Source: Adineta ricciae (Eukaryota > Rotifera > Eurotatoria > Adinetida > Adinetidae). Taken from it: a stretch of 64,000 nucleotides of DNA. Shown here piece by piece: positions 24,495 through 36,649 of the stretch. Numbering within the stretch: the stretch's first letter is position 1; every line of letters begins with the position of its first letter. Below the pieces are notes generated by a model. It saw nothing but the letters and a program-made list of their open reading frames with translations. It did no database searches and had not been told where the DNA came from. Both the position numbers and the translations under genes were made by a program. Location of the stretch: the NCBI GenBank assembly GCA_905250025.1, contig CAJNOJ010000023.1, positions 124,001-188,000 on the forward strand, written 5' to 3'.

Positions 24495-25285
24495 AAGCGA
24501 TTCAACAGCAATAATGGAAGCCGCTTCTATACTGAGGACGTTCTCTGGATATTGTCCAAGCAAGTGATGAAATAATTACATGCTTACGTAGAATGGAGTC
24601 AAGAATGAGTACGTCGCTGATAAAAATAAACTGCAAGGATAAAGTGTCTCATTATCTTATTCACGACTCTACCTACTAATACTGAGAATTGATAATTATG
24701 TTTCCAGTAATGCAATGTACAACAATATCGACGATAGTTGTTTCTGTTAGAATAACTGACGTAATATATTAAAAGAGATTTGGCAAGTATTACTCGTCAA
24801 TTCTGATAATTTAATTTTTTTTACTAAGGACATCTAGACTTATGAGTACGAATTTGTTATTGACATCAGCCAATTATTCATGTGAAATACGAAAAAAAAC
24901 CTTACCGAAAAAAGGTGTTTACACATGTAAAGCATCGTTAACTCAGCAGTCACTTTCAGTCACCAATTTTTGATACTACCATCGTCTCATTCGCTTTTTC
25001 TGTACCTCTGAAACTTCCGTTTTGCTTGTCTTTTTATATTTTACTCCTGAATGTGACTGAGTATGAAATGATCGGATCATCAAAACGTGCTTTAATCTTC
25101 CTATTCACGATGCATATTCGTGATGAATATTTTCATTTCATGCTTATTTAGTTATTTCCTCCTTCGTGTGATATGATAATTATTGATGCATAACATCATC
25201 ACCCTGTGTTAAACTGTATCCAAAACAAAATCGATAGAATATACAACCGTTGATGAACTGTTTGATCTAAGATTCGTTTTAGATT
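24495..25285. other. Non-coding stretch upstream of SMC6
   Basis: About 790 bp, AT-rich, no convincing frame; perhaps further decayed permease sequence at its left end. It ends in a splice acceptor (gattcgtttt ag) four bases before the SMC6 start codon. Confidence 0.4.
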
Positions 25286-28200
25286 ATGGATAGTTTATCG
25301 ACTTCCGACATGAATAATAATACAGTATCGCACTCAAAGAAAGTCAAGTCAAACCCGGTGAACGAAACGAAGAAATTATTTGGTGTTGGCCAGATTAAAC
25401 AACTTCATTTGCTCAACTTTTTGTGTCATCAAAACTTTTCCATTGAATTTCATCCAAATCATTTACAATTGATCAACGGTGCTAATGGGTCAGGGAAGTC
25501 CACTATAGCAAACGCCATTGGATTATGTCTAGGAGCGCAAGCAAGAAGTACCGGACGAACAGCGAATATTCAGTCATTTATTCGACAAGGAGAAACGTAA
25601 GTACTCCATAAGACGCTCATCAGTTAAATATACATAGTAGTCTATTTTATTTTCCTCTAATCTTGTCTTTCAATAGATCAGCTCAAATAGCGATTACTTT
25701 AGCGAATGAGGGACCTGAAGCATACAAACCCCACCTATACGGTGAAGAGATTCAAATTGTTCGAAAAATTGGCTTGCGACAATCTAGTTATGCAATCCTG
25801 AGTAAATTCCACCAACTATCTTCTATTCTATTAAATTTCCAATGAAACATTTAGATGTCAATGGGGACATAATCAGTAGACATAAAAGCGACATAGAGGA
25901 GATCCTACAAGCTTTGTCTATATCACCAGCAAACCCATTGTGCATTCTACATCAAGATATAGCCAAAAAATTTCTCGTACATAGTGATTCGAAGAAAAGG
26001 TTTCAAGTAAATTCATTATCTTGCTCTATTCTCTGACCCACAGTCGTCGTTTTAGTTCTTTATGAATGTATCACAATTAGATCAGATGAAGCAAGCATAT
26101 GAACAAAGTATTTACACTGTGGATTTGTTAGTCCAATGTGTTGATGCTATGAAAGAGGTTGAAACATTATTCGTTATTTTTCGTTTCTAGAAAATCCTTT
26201 TTTATTAGAAACATCGGAATATGTTGAGAGCTCTAGAGCCATTAGAACAACAAGTGAAAAGAATCGAACTTCGGCGCGATTATGAAGCAAAACGATGTGC
26301 ATTAAGTAAAGAACTGAAATCAGTGCGTAATGACAAGATTCGACAGGTTTGGATTACAAAAATCTAATACCAACAAAGTAGCTGATTTGATTTCTCTTTT
26401 GCAGAAAATCTTCGAACTCCAACAGAAATTAGACGAGACAGAAACTCGAAAAAATGAGATCGATGTCGAAATCAATAAAAAGACGGTAAACAGGTTTATC
26501 ACAATAGAATCTGCATGTCTGATCATTTTAGAAAGAAATGAATGCGATCAAGCAAAAATTAAAACTCTACTCAACGGAAAAAAGCGATTTAGAACAGGAT
26601 ATGCACGGTCTTGAACAACTGATAGCCCATCTATCTAAGCAAAAGCATCATATTCAATGTTTAGTCCATTCGTTCAGCTTAGACTGTGAAAATTACCGTC
26701 GGATTCTGACAGAAATCGAACTTAAACAAATTTATTTACAGAGGCAAATTGTACGTTCTCCTGCCCTTCGATATAGAAGCGATTGAAATATTATTTTTGA
26801 CAGGATCAATGTGAAGATCAACGACATGTGCAAATCGAGGAGGAACTATCAGTGAAGCAGAAAAACCAGTTCCAATACGAACAATCAATTCGCAAACTGA
26901 TCGAGGATCGAGATCAAAGCGATAATGAAATTCATAGCCAACAGTCAACACTTCACTTTCTACGAAATGAACTACAGGAAAAGCAACGAGATTTGAAGTT
27001 ATTAACACAGATTACTCAAGATAAAATGAATGCGTATGGTCTATGGATGCCAGATTGCCTAAAAGAGATCGAAAATGATCAGCGATTTTGTACGAAACCT
27101 ATCGGACCCATAGGTTATTACATTCAATGCCTCGATCCGTATTGGATCTATCCAGTGGAAAAGCATCTCACATCGATTATGTCCGCATTTATTTGCTCCA
27201 GTAGTACAGACGAACAGATTTTACTTGAAATCTTCTCATCATATACTTCCGAAAATCGCCCACCCATCTATGTTCGAACATTTTCCATTCGAACTCCTGA
27301 CATCTCAAGCACCTTAGGACATGTTCGGAGAGCAAATCTACTCTCTGTCTACGATGTTTTGAAGATCGATCATCCAATAGTTGAATCTGTCTTGATCGAT
27401 TTCCGACAAATTGAAAGCACGATCCTAGTTGAGAATATCGATGAAGTTCGACGGATCAGACAAGATGGGTCACTGAATTGGCACGAAGTTGATCAAAGGG
27501 TGAAACGAGTGGTTGAAGCTTGGACTCATGACGGCACAAATATCAAACTGAATGAGACGTTTCGAATATATGCAAACGAAAAACAGTCTGTTAAATATTT
27601 ATCAACAGATAATGAACAATCAGTATCGATTGCGGAATTGCAAAAGGACATCGACTATTTTCATGAACATATTCAAGAAATTAGTGAATCTCTGGATCGA
27701 ATGAAACTTAACCGAGAAACAACTGTAGATCAATTGAATAAAATGACAAAAACGAGTGCAGATAATGGAAATAAAATCAGCGAATTAAAACAGGTAGGCA
27801 GCGGACTTCATCTAGGAAACAGTTACCAGAAATTCTTTGTACAGTGAGATGTTGAGTGAATTTGTCGTCTTCTAGAAGCTGGATTACCTCAATTCTGTAC
27901 TTCTGCTAGCTCCTGACTGTTCACTTGAGGAACTACGAGAAGAATCTCAACAACATGATGCGCTTTATACAGATAACATTGAGAAATATGACCGAATCAA
28001 AGAACAGTATGATGAACATCGTCAGCATCTGCTACACATTACAGAGAGTTATGCAAATGTAACAAAAAAGCTCGAAATGAAAACTTATCAATATAATCTG
28101 ATCATTGAACATCATCAGATTGAACAGACCAATAGTGACGACTTGCAAAGACGACTGGAGAATCTAAAGAAAACATCTGTTCGATTGAATGAAAGCATTC

Positions 28201-29169
28201 TTCAATACGAAGCAAAATTGAAGCAATTGACTCAACAACGATCGAAAGTAAACACACGTTTTTTGTTTGTCTGCAACCTTCTTTCATGTCCGATTAGAAA
28301 GTGCAAAAAACCAATTGCGTTCTTCGATCGATTCACGAGATTGAACATGAGATTAACGCCATTACGACATTTCTCACAGCAAATGAAGACACGTTCGTTG
28401 TAGAAGCAGAGTGAACCGTAGCCTATTCGAACGCACTCTGTATTTTAGTAAAGAAGAACGTCAAAGTATCATTAATCAATATCGCACTCGGCGAGATGCT
28501 GCAAGACAGTACAAGCAAACCTACGAACGATGTTACCGACAAATCGATGTAAGTCGAAAAAACCATTCCTTCATGCAAAATGTTTCGTTTTCTCCAAGCA
28601 TTTGAAGCAATTTGTTACTAAACGTCAAGATAACTTTCTGGCTATTGCCAATCGTTATGAATATTATCTCCAGAGTCAGTTTCAAAGGCTGATGGAAAAA
28701 TACGGCTTTGATGATTGTGACATCAAAATCGACCACAAGAAAGAAGAATTAGAAATTCTAGTACGAAACAGCGAATCTGTACAGTGCTTAAATGAAAGCT
28801 TCTCATTTAGGTCAAGAAAAGTCAGCCAGATTTAACGACCTTATCCGGTGGTGAACGATCTATATCAACATTTTGCTTTCTACTAGCACTTTGCCAGTCG
28901 GTCTATCTGCCATTCCAGATATTCGATGAAATTGATATTTATATGGTAAATAGTTAATGGATTTTTCCTTATTTTGAGAATGGAGCCTTTCTTTTCAGGA
29001 CAATGAAAACCTGAGTTCATCGCTGAAAATTCTCTATGAAAATACTCGACATTATTCCACATCTCAACATATTGTTTTCACATCACAAGCGATCGATTCG
29101 CAACTGTGGACTCATTTAGGTGTACCCATGACTCACATGCCGACGCCGAAGCGCGCCTACGAATCATAG
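25286..29169 (+). CDS. SMC6: Structural maintenance of chromosomes protein 6
   Basis: Fourteen exons (25286-25596, 25677-25801, 25855-26006, 26056-26157, 26209-26346, 26405-26485, 26532-26750, 26804-27793, 27876-28247, 28298-28410, 28449-28548, 28599-28760, 28811-28945, 28999-29169) join to 1,056 residues; human SMC6 is 1,091. Walker A GANGSGKST is at 65-73 after the Smc5/6-type lead LHLLNFLCHQNFSIEF. LHQDIAKKFL follows, then coiled coil, a hinge-like middle (YGLWMPDCLKEIE, IGPIGYYIQ), coiled coil, the ABC signature LSGGERS and Walker B FQIFDEIDIYMDNEN, whose DE(F/I)D(V/I)YMD form is specific to SMC6. Known role: SMC5/6 complex in DNA repair and chromosome topology. The ATG follows a splice acceptor by four bases. 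Confidence 0.9.
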
Positions 29170-29424
29170 GCGACATCCGTTTTATTTTTCAAAATGAAAT
29201 CGTTATTTAATTTTCTATTTGAATAAATTTCTTGTCATATATAAATCGATAATACCTAAGGACATCTTTCTTCTCTGTTAAATCACTCCTCGTTATTGGT
29301 CGTGCGTTTTACGAATGTGATGCTATTCTCATATCTATATTAATCTATCTGTTTTCGATCCGATTCCACGCCCACTATTTTATTTTAACTCTTTCCCGAA
29401 ATCAAAAACTTCAAAACCATTCCA

Positions 29425-29913
29425 ATGTCGACTCTACCCCGAGCGTTATTGCGTCATGCAACTAAATTGTCTTCCATTCGTCAATTTCATATAACACCAC
29501 GCGTATTCCAAGAACGTTATTACACGAAAAAGCATGAATGGGTACAAATACTCGATAATAAGAAAGAGGTTCGAATCGGTATTAGTGACTTCGCTCAAAA
29601 TGCACTGGGTGATGTGGTCTATTGCGAGCTACCTGCTATTGGTGCAAAATTCAAACGTGAAGAAACATTCGCAACATTGGAGTCGGTCAAAGCTGTTGCC
29701 GATTGCTTCATGCCGGTGGATGGTGAAATTTCCAGTGTCAATGAGCAGTTGAAAACTCAGGCTGATTTAATCAATAAAAGTCCATATGATAATGGTTGGC
29801 TCGTTCAAGCTAAGGTGGATGAGAAAGATCAGAAAAATATTGGCAATAGTTTGATGAATGAGAAAAAATATAAAGAATACGTAGATAAACAGAAGGAAGG
29901 TGGTGATCATTAG
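29425..29913 (+). CDS. GCSH: Glycine cleavage system H protein, mitochondrial
   Basis: Single exon, 162 residues. A mitochondrial targeting sequence (about 1-27, Arg/Ser-rich, no acids) is followed by the H-protein domain: YYTKKHEWV, IGISDFAQNALGDVVYCELP, and the lipoyl-lysine site ETFATLESVKAVAD with Lys89, then PVDGEI and SPYDNGWL. Known role: it shuttles the methylamine intermediate between P, T and L proteins of mitochondrial glycine cleavage and takes part in lipoate transfer. It lies 256 bp after SMC6 and 130 bp before USP40 on the same strand; its AATAAA at 30015-30020 sits just upstream of the USP40 splice acceptor. Confidence 0.95.
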   Translation: MSTLPRALLRHATKLSSIRQFHITPRVFQERYYTKKHEWVQILDNKKEVRIGISDFAQNALGDVVYCELPAIGAKFKREETFATLESVKAVADCFMPVDGEISSVNEQLKTQADLINKSPYDNGWLVQAKVDEKDQKNIGNSLMNEKKYKEYVDKQKEGGDH

Positions 29914-30031
29914 AAGAATGAATGCCGTTTTTTTTAGTAATGATTTTGATTCAGTGATTTTTTTTGTTCCTCTTTCTGATTACGGTGGGGTTTTCCTCTT
30001 AAAGATTTAGCTAGAATAAATCATCTCGGTT

Positions 30032-30043
30032 GATTAATTTTAG
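30032..30043 (+). promoter_or_regulatory. Candidate trans-splice acceptor at the USP40 start
   Basis: The acceptor ttaattttag abuts the USP40 ATG directly. It lies 23 bp after the AATAAA of GCSH (30015-30020), the close polyadenylation/acceptor spacing seen in operons of trans-splicing animals. No upstream coding exon fits, so leader trans-splicing is the simplest reading; it is inferred. Confidence 0.55.
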
Positions 30044-33000
30044 ATGAATAAAACTACACAGGAACATCTCTTGGATGAAGGCGATAGTGGAGGAGCAGGA
30101 GAGTGTAAGAGAAATGTTTTTTTGGGGAAAAAAACCGAAGAAACATTGGCGGTATTTTTAGCTTCTCAGCAAGTGACCACGATGAAGTATGCTGAGAAAC
30201 CACCACCACCAAGGAATGAAACTAACCTATCTGGATTAAAAAACCAAGGAGCTACTTGGTAAGTTGCCATTTTGATTTTCTTTCAAATGATTCCCATACT
30301 GATTTTTAGTTATTTAAATGTACTGATCCAAACATTACTTTATACACCAGAATTTCGTGGTATGGATTTTCGTATTGAAATATACGATGGGATCGTGGGA
30401 TTTTGACTGAGTTTTGCTATCTTAGAACCTCTCTTTCGACTAACTCCTAAAGATCTTAACCTTCCTGCGAATTACAATGATCAAAATGCATCAACAACAA
30501 ATGGAAACAATAATCCGAAGGTAAATCGTCTTCCACCACATCTACTCGCAGTTTTAATCCTTACAAAAAATAATTTAGATTCGCAAAATCATTGTCGAAT
30601 TGCAACGTCTTTTTGCTGAAATGCTATTATTGAATCAGCAATCATGTTCATCTATACCATTGACCAATAGTTTCGGTTGGCAGTCCAACGAAGTAAATAC
30701 ATCAATGACAATAGAGAAGAATATCATTGTATTGGTTTTTTTTGTAGGCTATTGATCATCAAGATGTTCATGAATTGAACCGTTTACTGTTTGATGCAAT
30801 TCACAAATCGCTACAAGGAACGAAACAAGCCAATTTGATCCGGTTGTGTTATGAAGGATCAACGATAAACTATACCCAATGTAAACAATGTCAAAATACA
30901 TTTAAACGATCTGTAAAAGAAATCGTCTAGTTGACTTTCTAAGAAAAGCATTTGTTTTCTAGGAAGATTACCAAGATTTGCCACTAGTTGTCCAAGACAG
31001 TCCTGGTTTGCAAACATCTCTAGCAAATATATTTACCATTTCCGAACAGTTGATCGGCGATAACCAGTATCGATGTTCAACATGTGCAAATAATCTATGC
31101 GATGCGGAAAAAGTATGTGGATCGAACAATATTTTCCAGTGAGGACATTTATATTTTTAATTTAGTGGGCGAAGATTAGTAAATTACCACCAATATTGAC
31201 TTTGCCGCTTCAACGCTTTGTTTATGACATTAAAACTGGCAATCGACAAAAGAAGACCACTCGCTATGAATTTCCATTCGAAATTGATCTACGAGAATAT
31301 TGTGAAGTAAACAGATTCAACGAACAACCGAACCATTTGATAATCTTTCTTTTCGCGATAGGAATCAGTTGCCAAGACAAACTACGAGCTGTTCGCCGTT
31401 GTTATTCATCGAGGAACATGCTATTCAGGACATTACTATGGATACATCAAAGATATTGATCAAATCGGAACATGGGTACGTCCACCACCGAAATCACCGT
31501 TGGTAAGTATAATAGAGTATATAACTGATCGTCGAAGTCTTGCCAATTGTCTTCTGTGGAATATTTTTATTTATTTTTTTAAGATGAAGACATCACAGAA
31601 AGCGAAATCTTCGAATGCGGCTAATACTTCATCAAATTCGAATGAATCTCATGAAAGTTCGGAGGAAAAGATGAGAAAACTGGATTTAGTTAAAACATTA
31701 CTATTATCATGTGATGATTGGATAACAATCGAAGATCTTTTGAAAGTTTGTTTCTCCAAGATTTCCTTTCAAGGAATCGTCTTTTGTTCTATCTCATAGG
31801 GTTATCGTGAAAATACAACAACATCATGGAGTCGCACTCGTGGTGCGCATGGAACATTCAGCAAAGTAACTTTTGATTGTTTGAGAAAGTTTTTCTGATA
31901 GATGTTTTTCGTTGTTGGCTAGTTTCTTCGAAGCCATCCCGAAGTGTTCGAAGTAGACAACAATCGTGTGCGATTAGTTGAACAAAATTATTCGATGGAG
32001 ATCGATAACAATGACACTGACGAGATGGAATATGAATCATCACAAAATGAAGCTCTTGATGAAAATGCCGAACACTGGTTCTGTTTTGATGATTCGATTG
32101 TCACTTGTGTAACCCGAGAAAATATCAAAAAGCATTATGAACAAAATGAATGTGCTTATATGCTGTTCTATCGACAGAAAGATCGAAGTAAATCAAAAGA
32201 TGATTCGGCAAACAGTACGCCCTTTTCAATACCACAATGGTTATTTGATGAAGTTGTCGAAAAGAATCGACTTTTACAAGAAGCGCGGTAAATTTCTTTG
32301 AGTTTATCGGGCAGAATAAGGAAATCGTTTTTTTTTCTTTTAGAGAAAATTACGATAAATATCAAAACCAATTCTCAGTGACAATTTATCCAAGTGATTG
32401 GTTCGAAATCGTCGATGATTGCCGCTTGAATTTAAATAACAAAAATCAAGTATTATTTCCAGATGGTTACGGTGAACATGTCTTTGATAAACGGATGAAA
32501 ATCAATGAATTCCTTTCGAAGCTCGAGGTGAGACGACTAGCTAATCCTTCGCAGAATGTTTTAACCGTTCTCAACCTATTTAGAGTAAATACGGCAATGA
32601 AAATCACTTCTATGTTGCGAAAAAACTTCGTTCCGGTCAGCTGCATGTGATAAGCGAATTGACCTATTCGACGAATGACAAAACCTTAGATCGCAACGAT
32701 CTTGCCACGTATCGAAATGTCATTATTTACAAATACCCATCTTCGTTGCCAGATACAGTTCTACAAGGTGAAGAATTCGAGCCAGTCATGCTTAATATTG
32801 TGTATGGCTTCCCTGACGCTCGTATTCGTGCGCCGAATTTACAGTCAACGAGATATGTAGCTAAAAATACGACCCTGGCAGAATTGAAAGAACGGCTTAC
32901 GCATGACTATTATCGAAATGCTAATCCTCAACAATTGAGACAAATTCGAATGGGTAAATTAAATCTCGAAGAAAAAAACAATCGTAAATCACGTCGAGAA

Positions 33001-34965
33001 TACAAATCCGAGGATGAAAAGCAAACTTTGGCACAATTGCATTTACAGGATGGTGATACTCTAGGAATTGATGATAAAAACTCATTGTAAGACATTTTCA
33101 CTGCGCCATTCATGTCGAAGACTAATCTTTTTCTCCTTAGCGTATCGAATTGGAGAGATGTATCGTCAAACAATACGAATCTTGGCAAGACTCAATTGTC
33201 TCTAACAGTTAAAAACACTATCGATCCAAATTATACCAAACCGATGACTTATAGTTGTGAAAGCACAACCGTGAGTTTCTGCTGCCGGTAGAGGGCAAAA
33301 CCCTATTTCCTTTCATTTAGTCAATCGGAGAAGTGAAATTAATGGCGATTGAAGCATTCGGTTTATCATTAGAGCCAGATATGTGTCGTCTATTCATTGA
33401 CAATCATCCCGACGTTGCACATATCCCTCGTATGTTAACTTTTGTTTCCCAAGGAATATCTCAGTTGACAATTAACTTTTCTTCTGCGTAGTCTACGATC
33501 ATGACAATGTTGGTGAAATCAATTTCAAAGATAATAATACCCAACTGTGTTTGAAATTTGGTCAGGCATTACACGAGAATGATCTCCTATTGTACATTTT
33601 ATCAGATCGTGAACCGAGTTCATTGGAATTAGTTGTTGATCAAAATATGACGTTAACGGATTTATGGCTTTTAATCAAACAAGAGTTGAAAATGGATTGT
33701 AAGTACGATAGGCTTTTGTTCAAAGTCCTTTCGTTCTCAACAAGTCATTCTGTTTTCGTTCGTAGTGGATGACAATGAGTATCATTTACGTGAAGTTGTA
33801 TCATCATCCGAAGATGACGGAGCACCATTGAATGATTTTCATCAAACGCTAACTAACAATGGGCTTAGTAATGGAGCACAACTGACAATGAGACCTGGAA
33901 GTGTACCAACAAAGAATCATGTCCGACTAAAAGTCTTTCAAATACTCGGCAAGACCTATAAACAACCTGAAGCCAGTAGGACTACATTAATTTATTTATG
34001 ACACGCAAAAATTTTGATTCTTTTGTTTCAGTCCATACAGCACCGCTTTATGAAATGGTTCCATTTGATAACGTTTTCGAGTTACCAGTGATATCTCCAT
34101 TCAATGTTCTACGTGAACGAATTGCTCAAACCATTGAATTCAAAGTTCCACCTAACTATGCACGCGACACTAAACCATTCGAATTTATTCGTCTTTATGA
34201 AATGGACGATGATCAACCAGTCTCCATTATTCATGAACCAGTTTTAACTACACTCAAGTAAATATTCGTTTGAATATACACATACAGCAACCCTCTTTGA
34301 CTCTTTTCAGACAAGCTAAAGTTCAAGATCTCAGTTGTTTTGCATTTGAATTATTATCTCATCCGGAGTCCTTAGGAAAAAAAGATTTACTTCTCAATAT
34401 CGTCTATGATAAGAACGAATATGGAAGTGATTTTCAGCATCAATTTGAAGTCCATTGGCCGTTGAAAGAAAATATTATAGCTAAATACGAATATTTGGAA
34501 CAACATGTTTTAACGCGCTTGACATCATTTATAACCGATCATTTACATTTTAAAAATGTTTCGAAACGAGCGCTTAAAGTCACTCTAGCACGTTATTTTC
34601 CTGATCGTGCTCAGTGGTTAATCATTGATCCGCGTTCGGCAACGAGTTCAAGTCAACCAACGAGTAAAAAGAACAAGACATCCAACAATACACCGACGAA
34701 ATCTAATCTCAAGCTTGAACCGTACAAATTAGATGATCTAACTGTTATCGGCGTACTTGAAGGTGAACAATTAACAGTAGAAGATTTCGATACTCCATAT
34801 GATCAGAAAATGAGACGACAGCTCGAACGGGAAACGGAACAACAACGGCTTACTCGCGAAAAAACTCGAACAGAAAATGACCAGAATAAAACAAATGGAT
34901 CTAGTGGACGGCGAAGATCACCGCAGAATACGATGAGAATTGATGTTGACGACTTTGATGCTTGA
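30044..34965 (+). CDS. USP40: Ubiquitin carboxyl-terminal hydrolase 40
   Basis: Nineteen exons (30044-30258, 30310-30359, 30426-30520, 30579-30692, 30748-30912, 30963-31112, 31166-31306, 31362-31502, 31584-31745, 31800-31865, 31923-32287, 32344-32527, 32584-33086, 33141-33270, 33321-33429, 33492-33698, 33766-33975, 34032-34257, 34311-34965) join to 1,295 residues; human USP40 is 1,235. The Cys box is LSGLKNQGATCYLN with catalytic Cys72; the His box is HRGTCYSGHYYGYIKD. Zinc-ribbon pairs CKQC and CSTC are present. Beyond the catalytic domain, HWFCFDD...NECAYMLFYRQ and the C-terminal ALKVTLARYFPDRAQWL match USP40, with ubiquitin-like folds expected between. Known role: cysteine deubiquitinase. 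The first intron splits the catalytic Cys codon (TG|T). Probably the second gene of an operon with GCSH. Confidence 0.92.
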
Positions 34966-35123
34966 TCGTATTGGCGCTTATAAATATACTTATACATATT
35001 TTTATATATACATAAACTAGATTCATTCCAGAATATGTATTGGCCTTTTCATGTGTTTTTTTAATACAACAGCTAATGTGATAAAGTTTCTCGAAGTGTT
35101 TGTAATTTTGTTCTGTTTGTCTT

Positions 35124-35690
35124 CTATTGAAATGGTTCTACTTCGCTTAGAACAGCATTACAATTCGAACAATAGTGAGTTGTTTTTTTACATGATGGAA
35201 AACAAAACGGAATAATAGATAGACAACAGCAGAGTGCGAAGAGAATAACGGCAATCACATAGGTAAGGAGAGTGCTCTCTGTCTCGGCGCGTGTGTGACC
35301 AGTTGCACCACATACTGGACAGACAGCATTTGTTGAAAATCGTGGCCACCGATAATCAGGATGGAAAGAGACGGGTGGCCGACCTAGGGAAGCGTCTTAA
35401 TGGAAAAATAATAGTTTACAACTATATGGATTGAAAGAAAAGCATCTACTTTGCAGAATATCGTCATCTATTGGTTTTGGTTGTTCGAGTTGAACCGAAT
35501 TCGATGATGATTTATAAACATCTGTTTCATAGGGTGGGGGTAATATTTCTGAAATTTGTTGAAACGGTGTTGAATATTGTTGATCAAGAGATGTGTGATG
35601 TGCATGCTCAGATGTATCTTGAATTGTTGCGCGACTATCCTGCTGAGATAGTATTCCATTTTGAGCAGTTTCCTCTGATCCTTTGTGCAT
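35124..35690 (-). CDS. LITAF-domain protein with PPPY motif
   Basis: Two exons (35690-35450, 35395-35124) give 170 residues. The N-terminal half is Gln/Ser-rich with a PPPY motif (ILPPPYETD) of the kind that binds NEDD4-type WW domains. The C-terminal LITAF domain has the CPVCG knuckle, a hydrophobic, Cys-rich insertion (YVIAVILFALCCCLSIIPFC), and the second knuckle HYCSNC. Known role of the family: zinc-stabilised monotopic membrane protein at late endosomes and lysosomes (LITAF/SIMPLE, CDIP1). The second exon has no ATG, so it is easy to miss; both junctions are GT-AG and in phase. Convergent with USP40. Confidence 0.85.
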
Positions 35691-35952
35691 TTCGGTACGA
35701 TAACTGTTATGAATGATAGTACAAAACGACAATCAGATGGAAAGATACACAAAGTCCCATTTATCTCCCCTCCTATTTATGTTTATCAATTGCATAAATT
35801 AATCAACCGAAACGAACAGTGATTTACGTCATTCGAAAAGAAAAAATGACGTGCGATATGACATTTGATAAAGAATCAGGGATTATCTTTGGATTACTCA
35901 TTTGATGAGTGCTAAGCACATTTTCATTAGAACACCAACGAAAAAAAGATAA

Positions 35953-36024
35953 TTCCGACGCCGGGAATCGAACCCGGGCCTCCTGCGTGAAAGGCAGAAA
36001 TCCTAACCACTAGACCACGTCGGA
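35953..36024 (-). tRNA. tRNA-Glu (UUC), copy 1
   Basis: On the minus strand the sequence opens TCCGACGTGGTCTAGTGGTT and carries anticodon TTC in the loop CTTTCAC, A box TGGTCTAGTGG, B box GGTTCGAATCC, and a perfect 7-bp acceptor stem TCCGACG/CGTCGGA, with A as discriminator. A T7 run downstream (aaaaaaa on the plus strand at 35941-35948) is a good RNA polymerase III terminator. No intron. Confidence 0.97.
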
Positions 36025-36118
36025 TGGTGATAGTTACGGCAGTATACAAAACTGCCTCAATGTTTATAGAGCACGCATAGAGAAAAAAAAGAGTTATTGT
36101 GCGTACAAAAAAAGAAAG

Positions 36119-36190
36119 TTCCGACGCCGGGAATCGAACCCGGGCCTCCTGCGTGAAAGGCAGAAATCCTAACCACTAGACCACGTCGGA
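36119..36190 (-). tRNA. tRNA-Glu (UUC), copy 2
   Basis: Identical in sequence to copy 1, with anticodon TTC and intact A and B boxes. It sits on the second unit of a 166-bp tandem duplication together with its flank. A T7 terminator run lies just downstream on the minus strand. Confidence 0.97.
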
Positions 36191-36284
36191 TGGTGATAGT
36201 TACGGCAGTATACAAAACTGTCTCAATGTTTATAGAGCACGCATAGAGAGAAAAAAGAGTTATTGTGCGTACAAAAAAGGAGAG

Positions 36285-36356
36285 TTCCGACGCCGGGAAT
36301 CGAACCCGGGCCTCCTGCGTGAAAGGCAGAAATCCTAACCACTAGACCACGTCGGA
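36285..36356 (-). tRNA. tRNA-Glu (UUC), copy 3
   Basis: Identical to copies 1 and 2 over the tRNA. Its downstream flank is the end of the second 166-bp unit, but its upstream flank differs, so the duplication boundary lies at this gene. A T6 terminator run lies downstream. Confidence 0.97.
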
Positions 36357-36447
36357 CTGTTATAAATAGAAGTCACTAGTATGCTTTTATGCCTTACGCA
36401 ACAGAAAGTGCGCAAAGGCAGACAAATGAAGAGGATCCAAAAAGAGA

Positions 36448-36519
36448 TTCCGACGCCGGGAATCGAACCCGGGCCTCCTGCGTGAAAGGCAGAAATCCTA
36501 ACCACTAGACCACGTCGGA
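36448..36519 (-). tRNA. tRNA-Glu (UUC), copy 4
   Basis: Identical tRNA sequence with unrelated flanks on both sides. A T5 run downstream is a minimal terminator. The outermost copy of the cluster. Confidence 0.97.
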
Positions 36520-36649
36520 TCGATCTTTGAAGTAAGCTTATCGTTTCAGAACAATCTTCCCATCCTTTTAACTATTCCTCAAAACTACATAGCTGATACG
36601 CAACTTGAATATAATTTATTCACGAAAGAAAAAAAAAACATCAGTCTAT

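Larger units (their letters stand above)
35953..36284. repeat. Two 166-bp tandem units, each one tRNA-Glu plus flank
   Basis: Units 35953-36118 and 36119-36284 are nearly identical over tRNA and spacer, both carrying tggtgatagttacggcagta, then tgtttatagagcacgcatag and ttattgtgcgtacaaaaaa. Only a handful of spacer differences are visible. Near identity outside the tRNA means recent tandem duplication, not only selection on the tRNA. Confidence 0.9.

Noticed and set aside
35953-36519. The repeated ~72-bp blocks as a CRISPR array or minisatellite
   Set aside because: Each block folds as a complete tRNA-Glu with A and B boxes and a polymerase III terminator; spacers are partly duplicated, not unique equal-length spacers.
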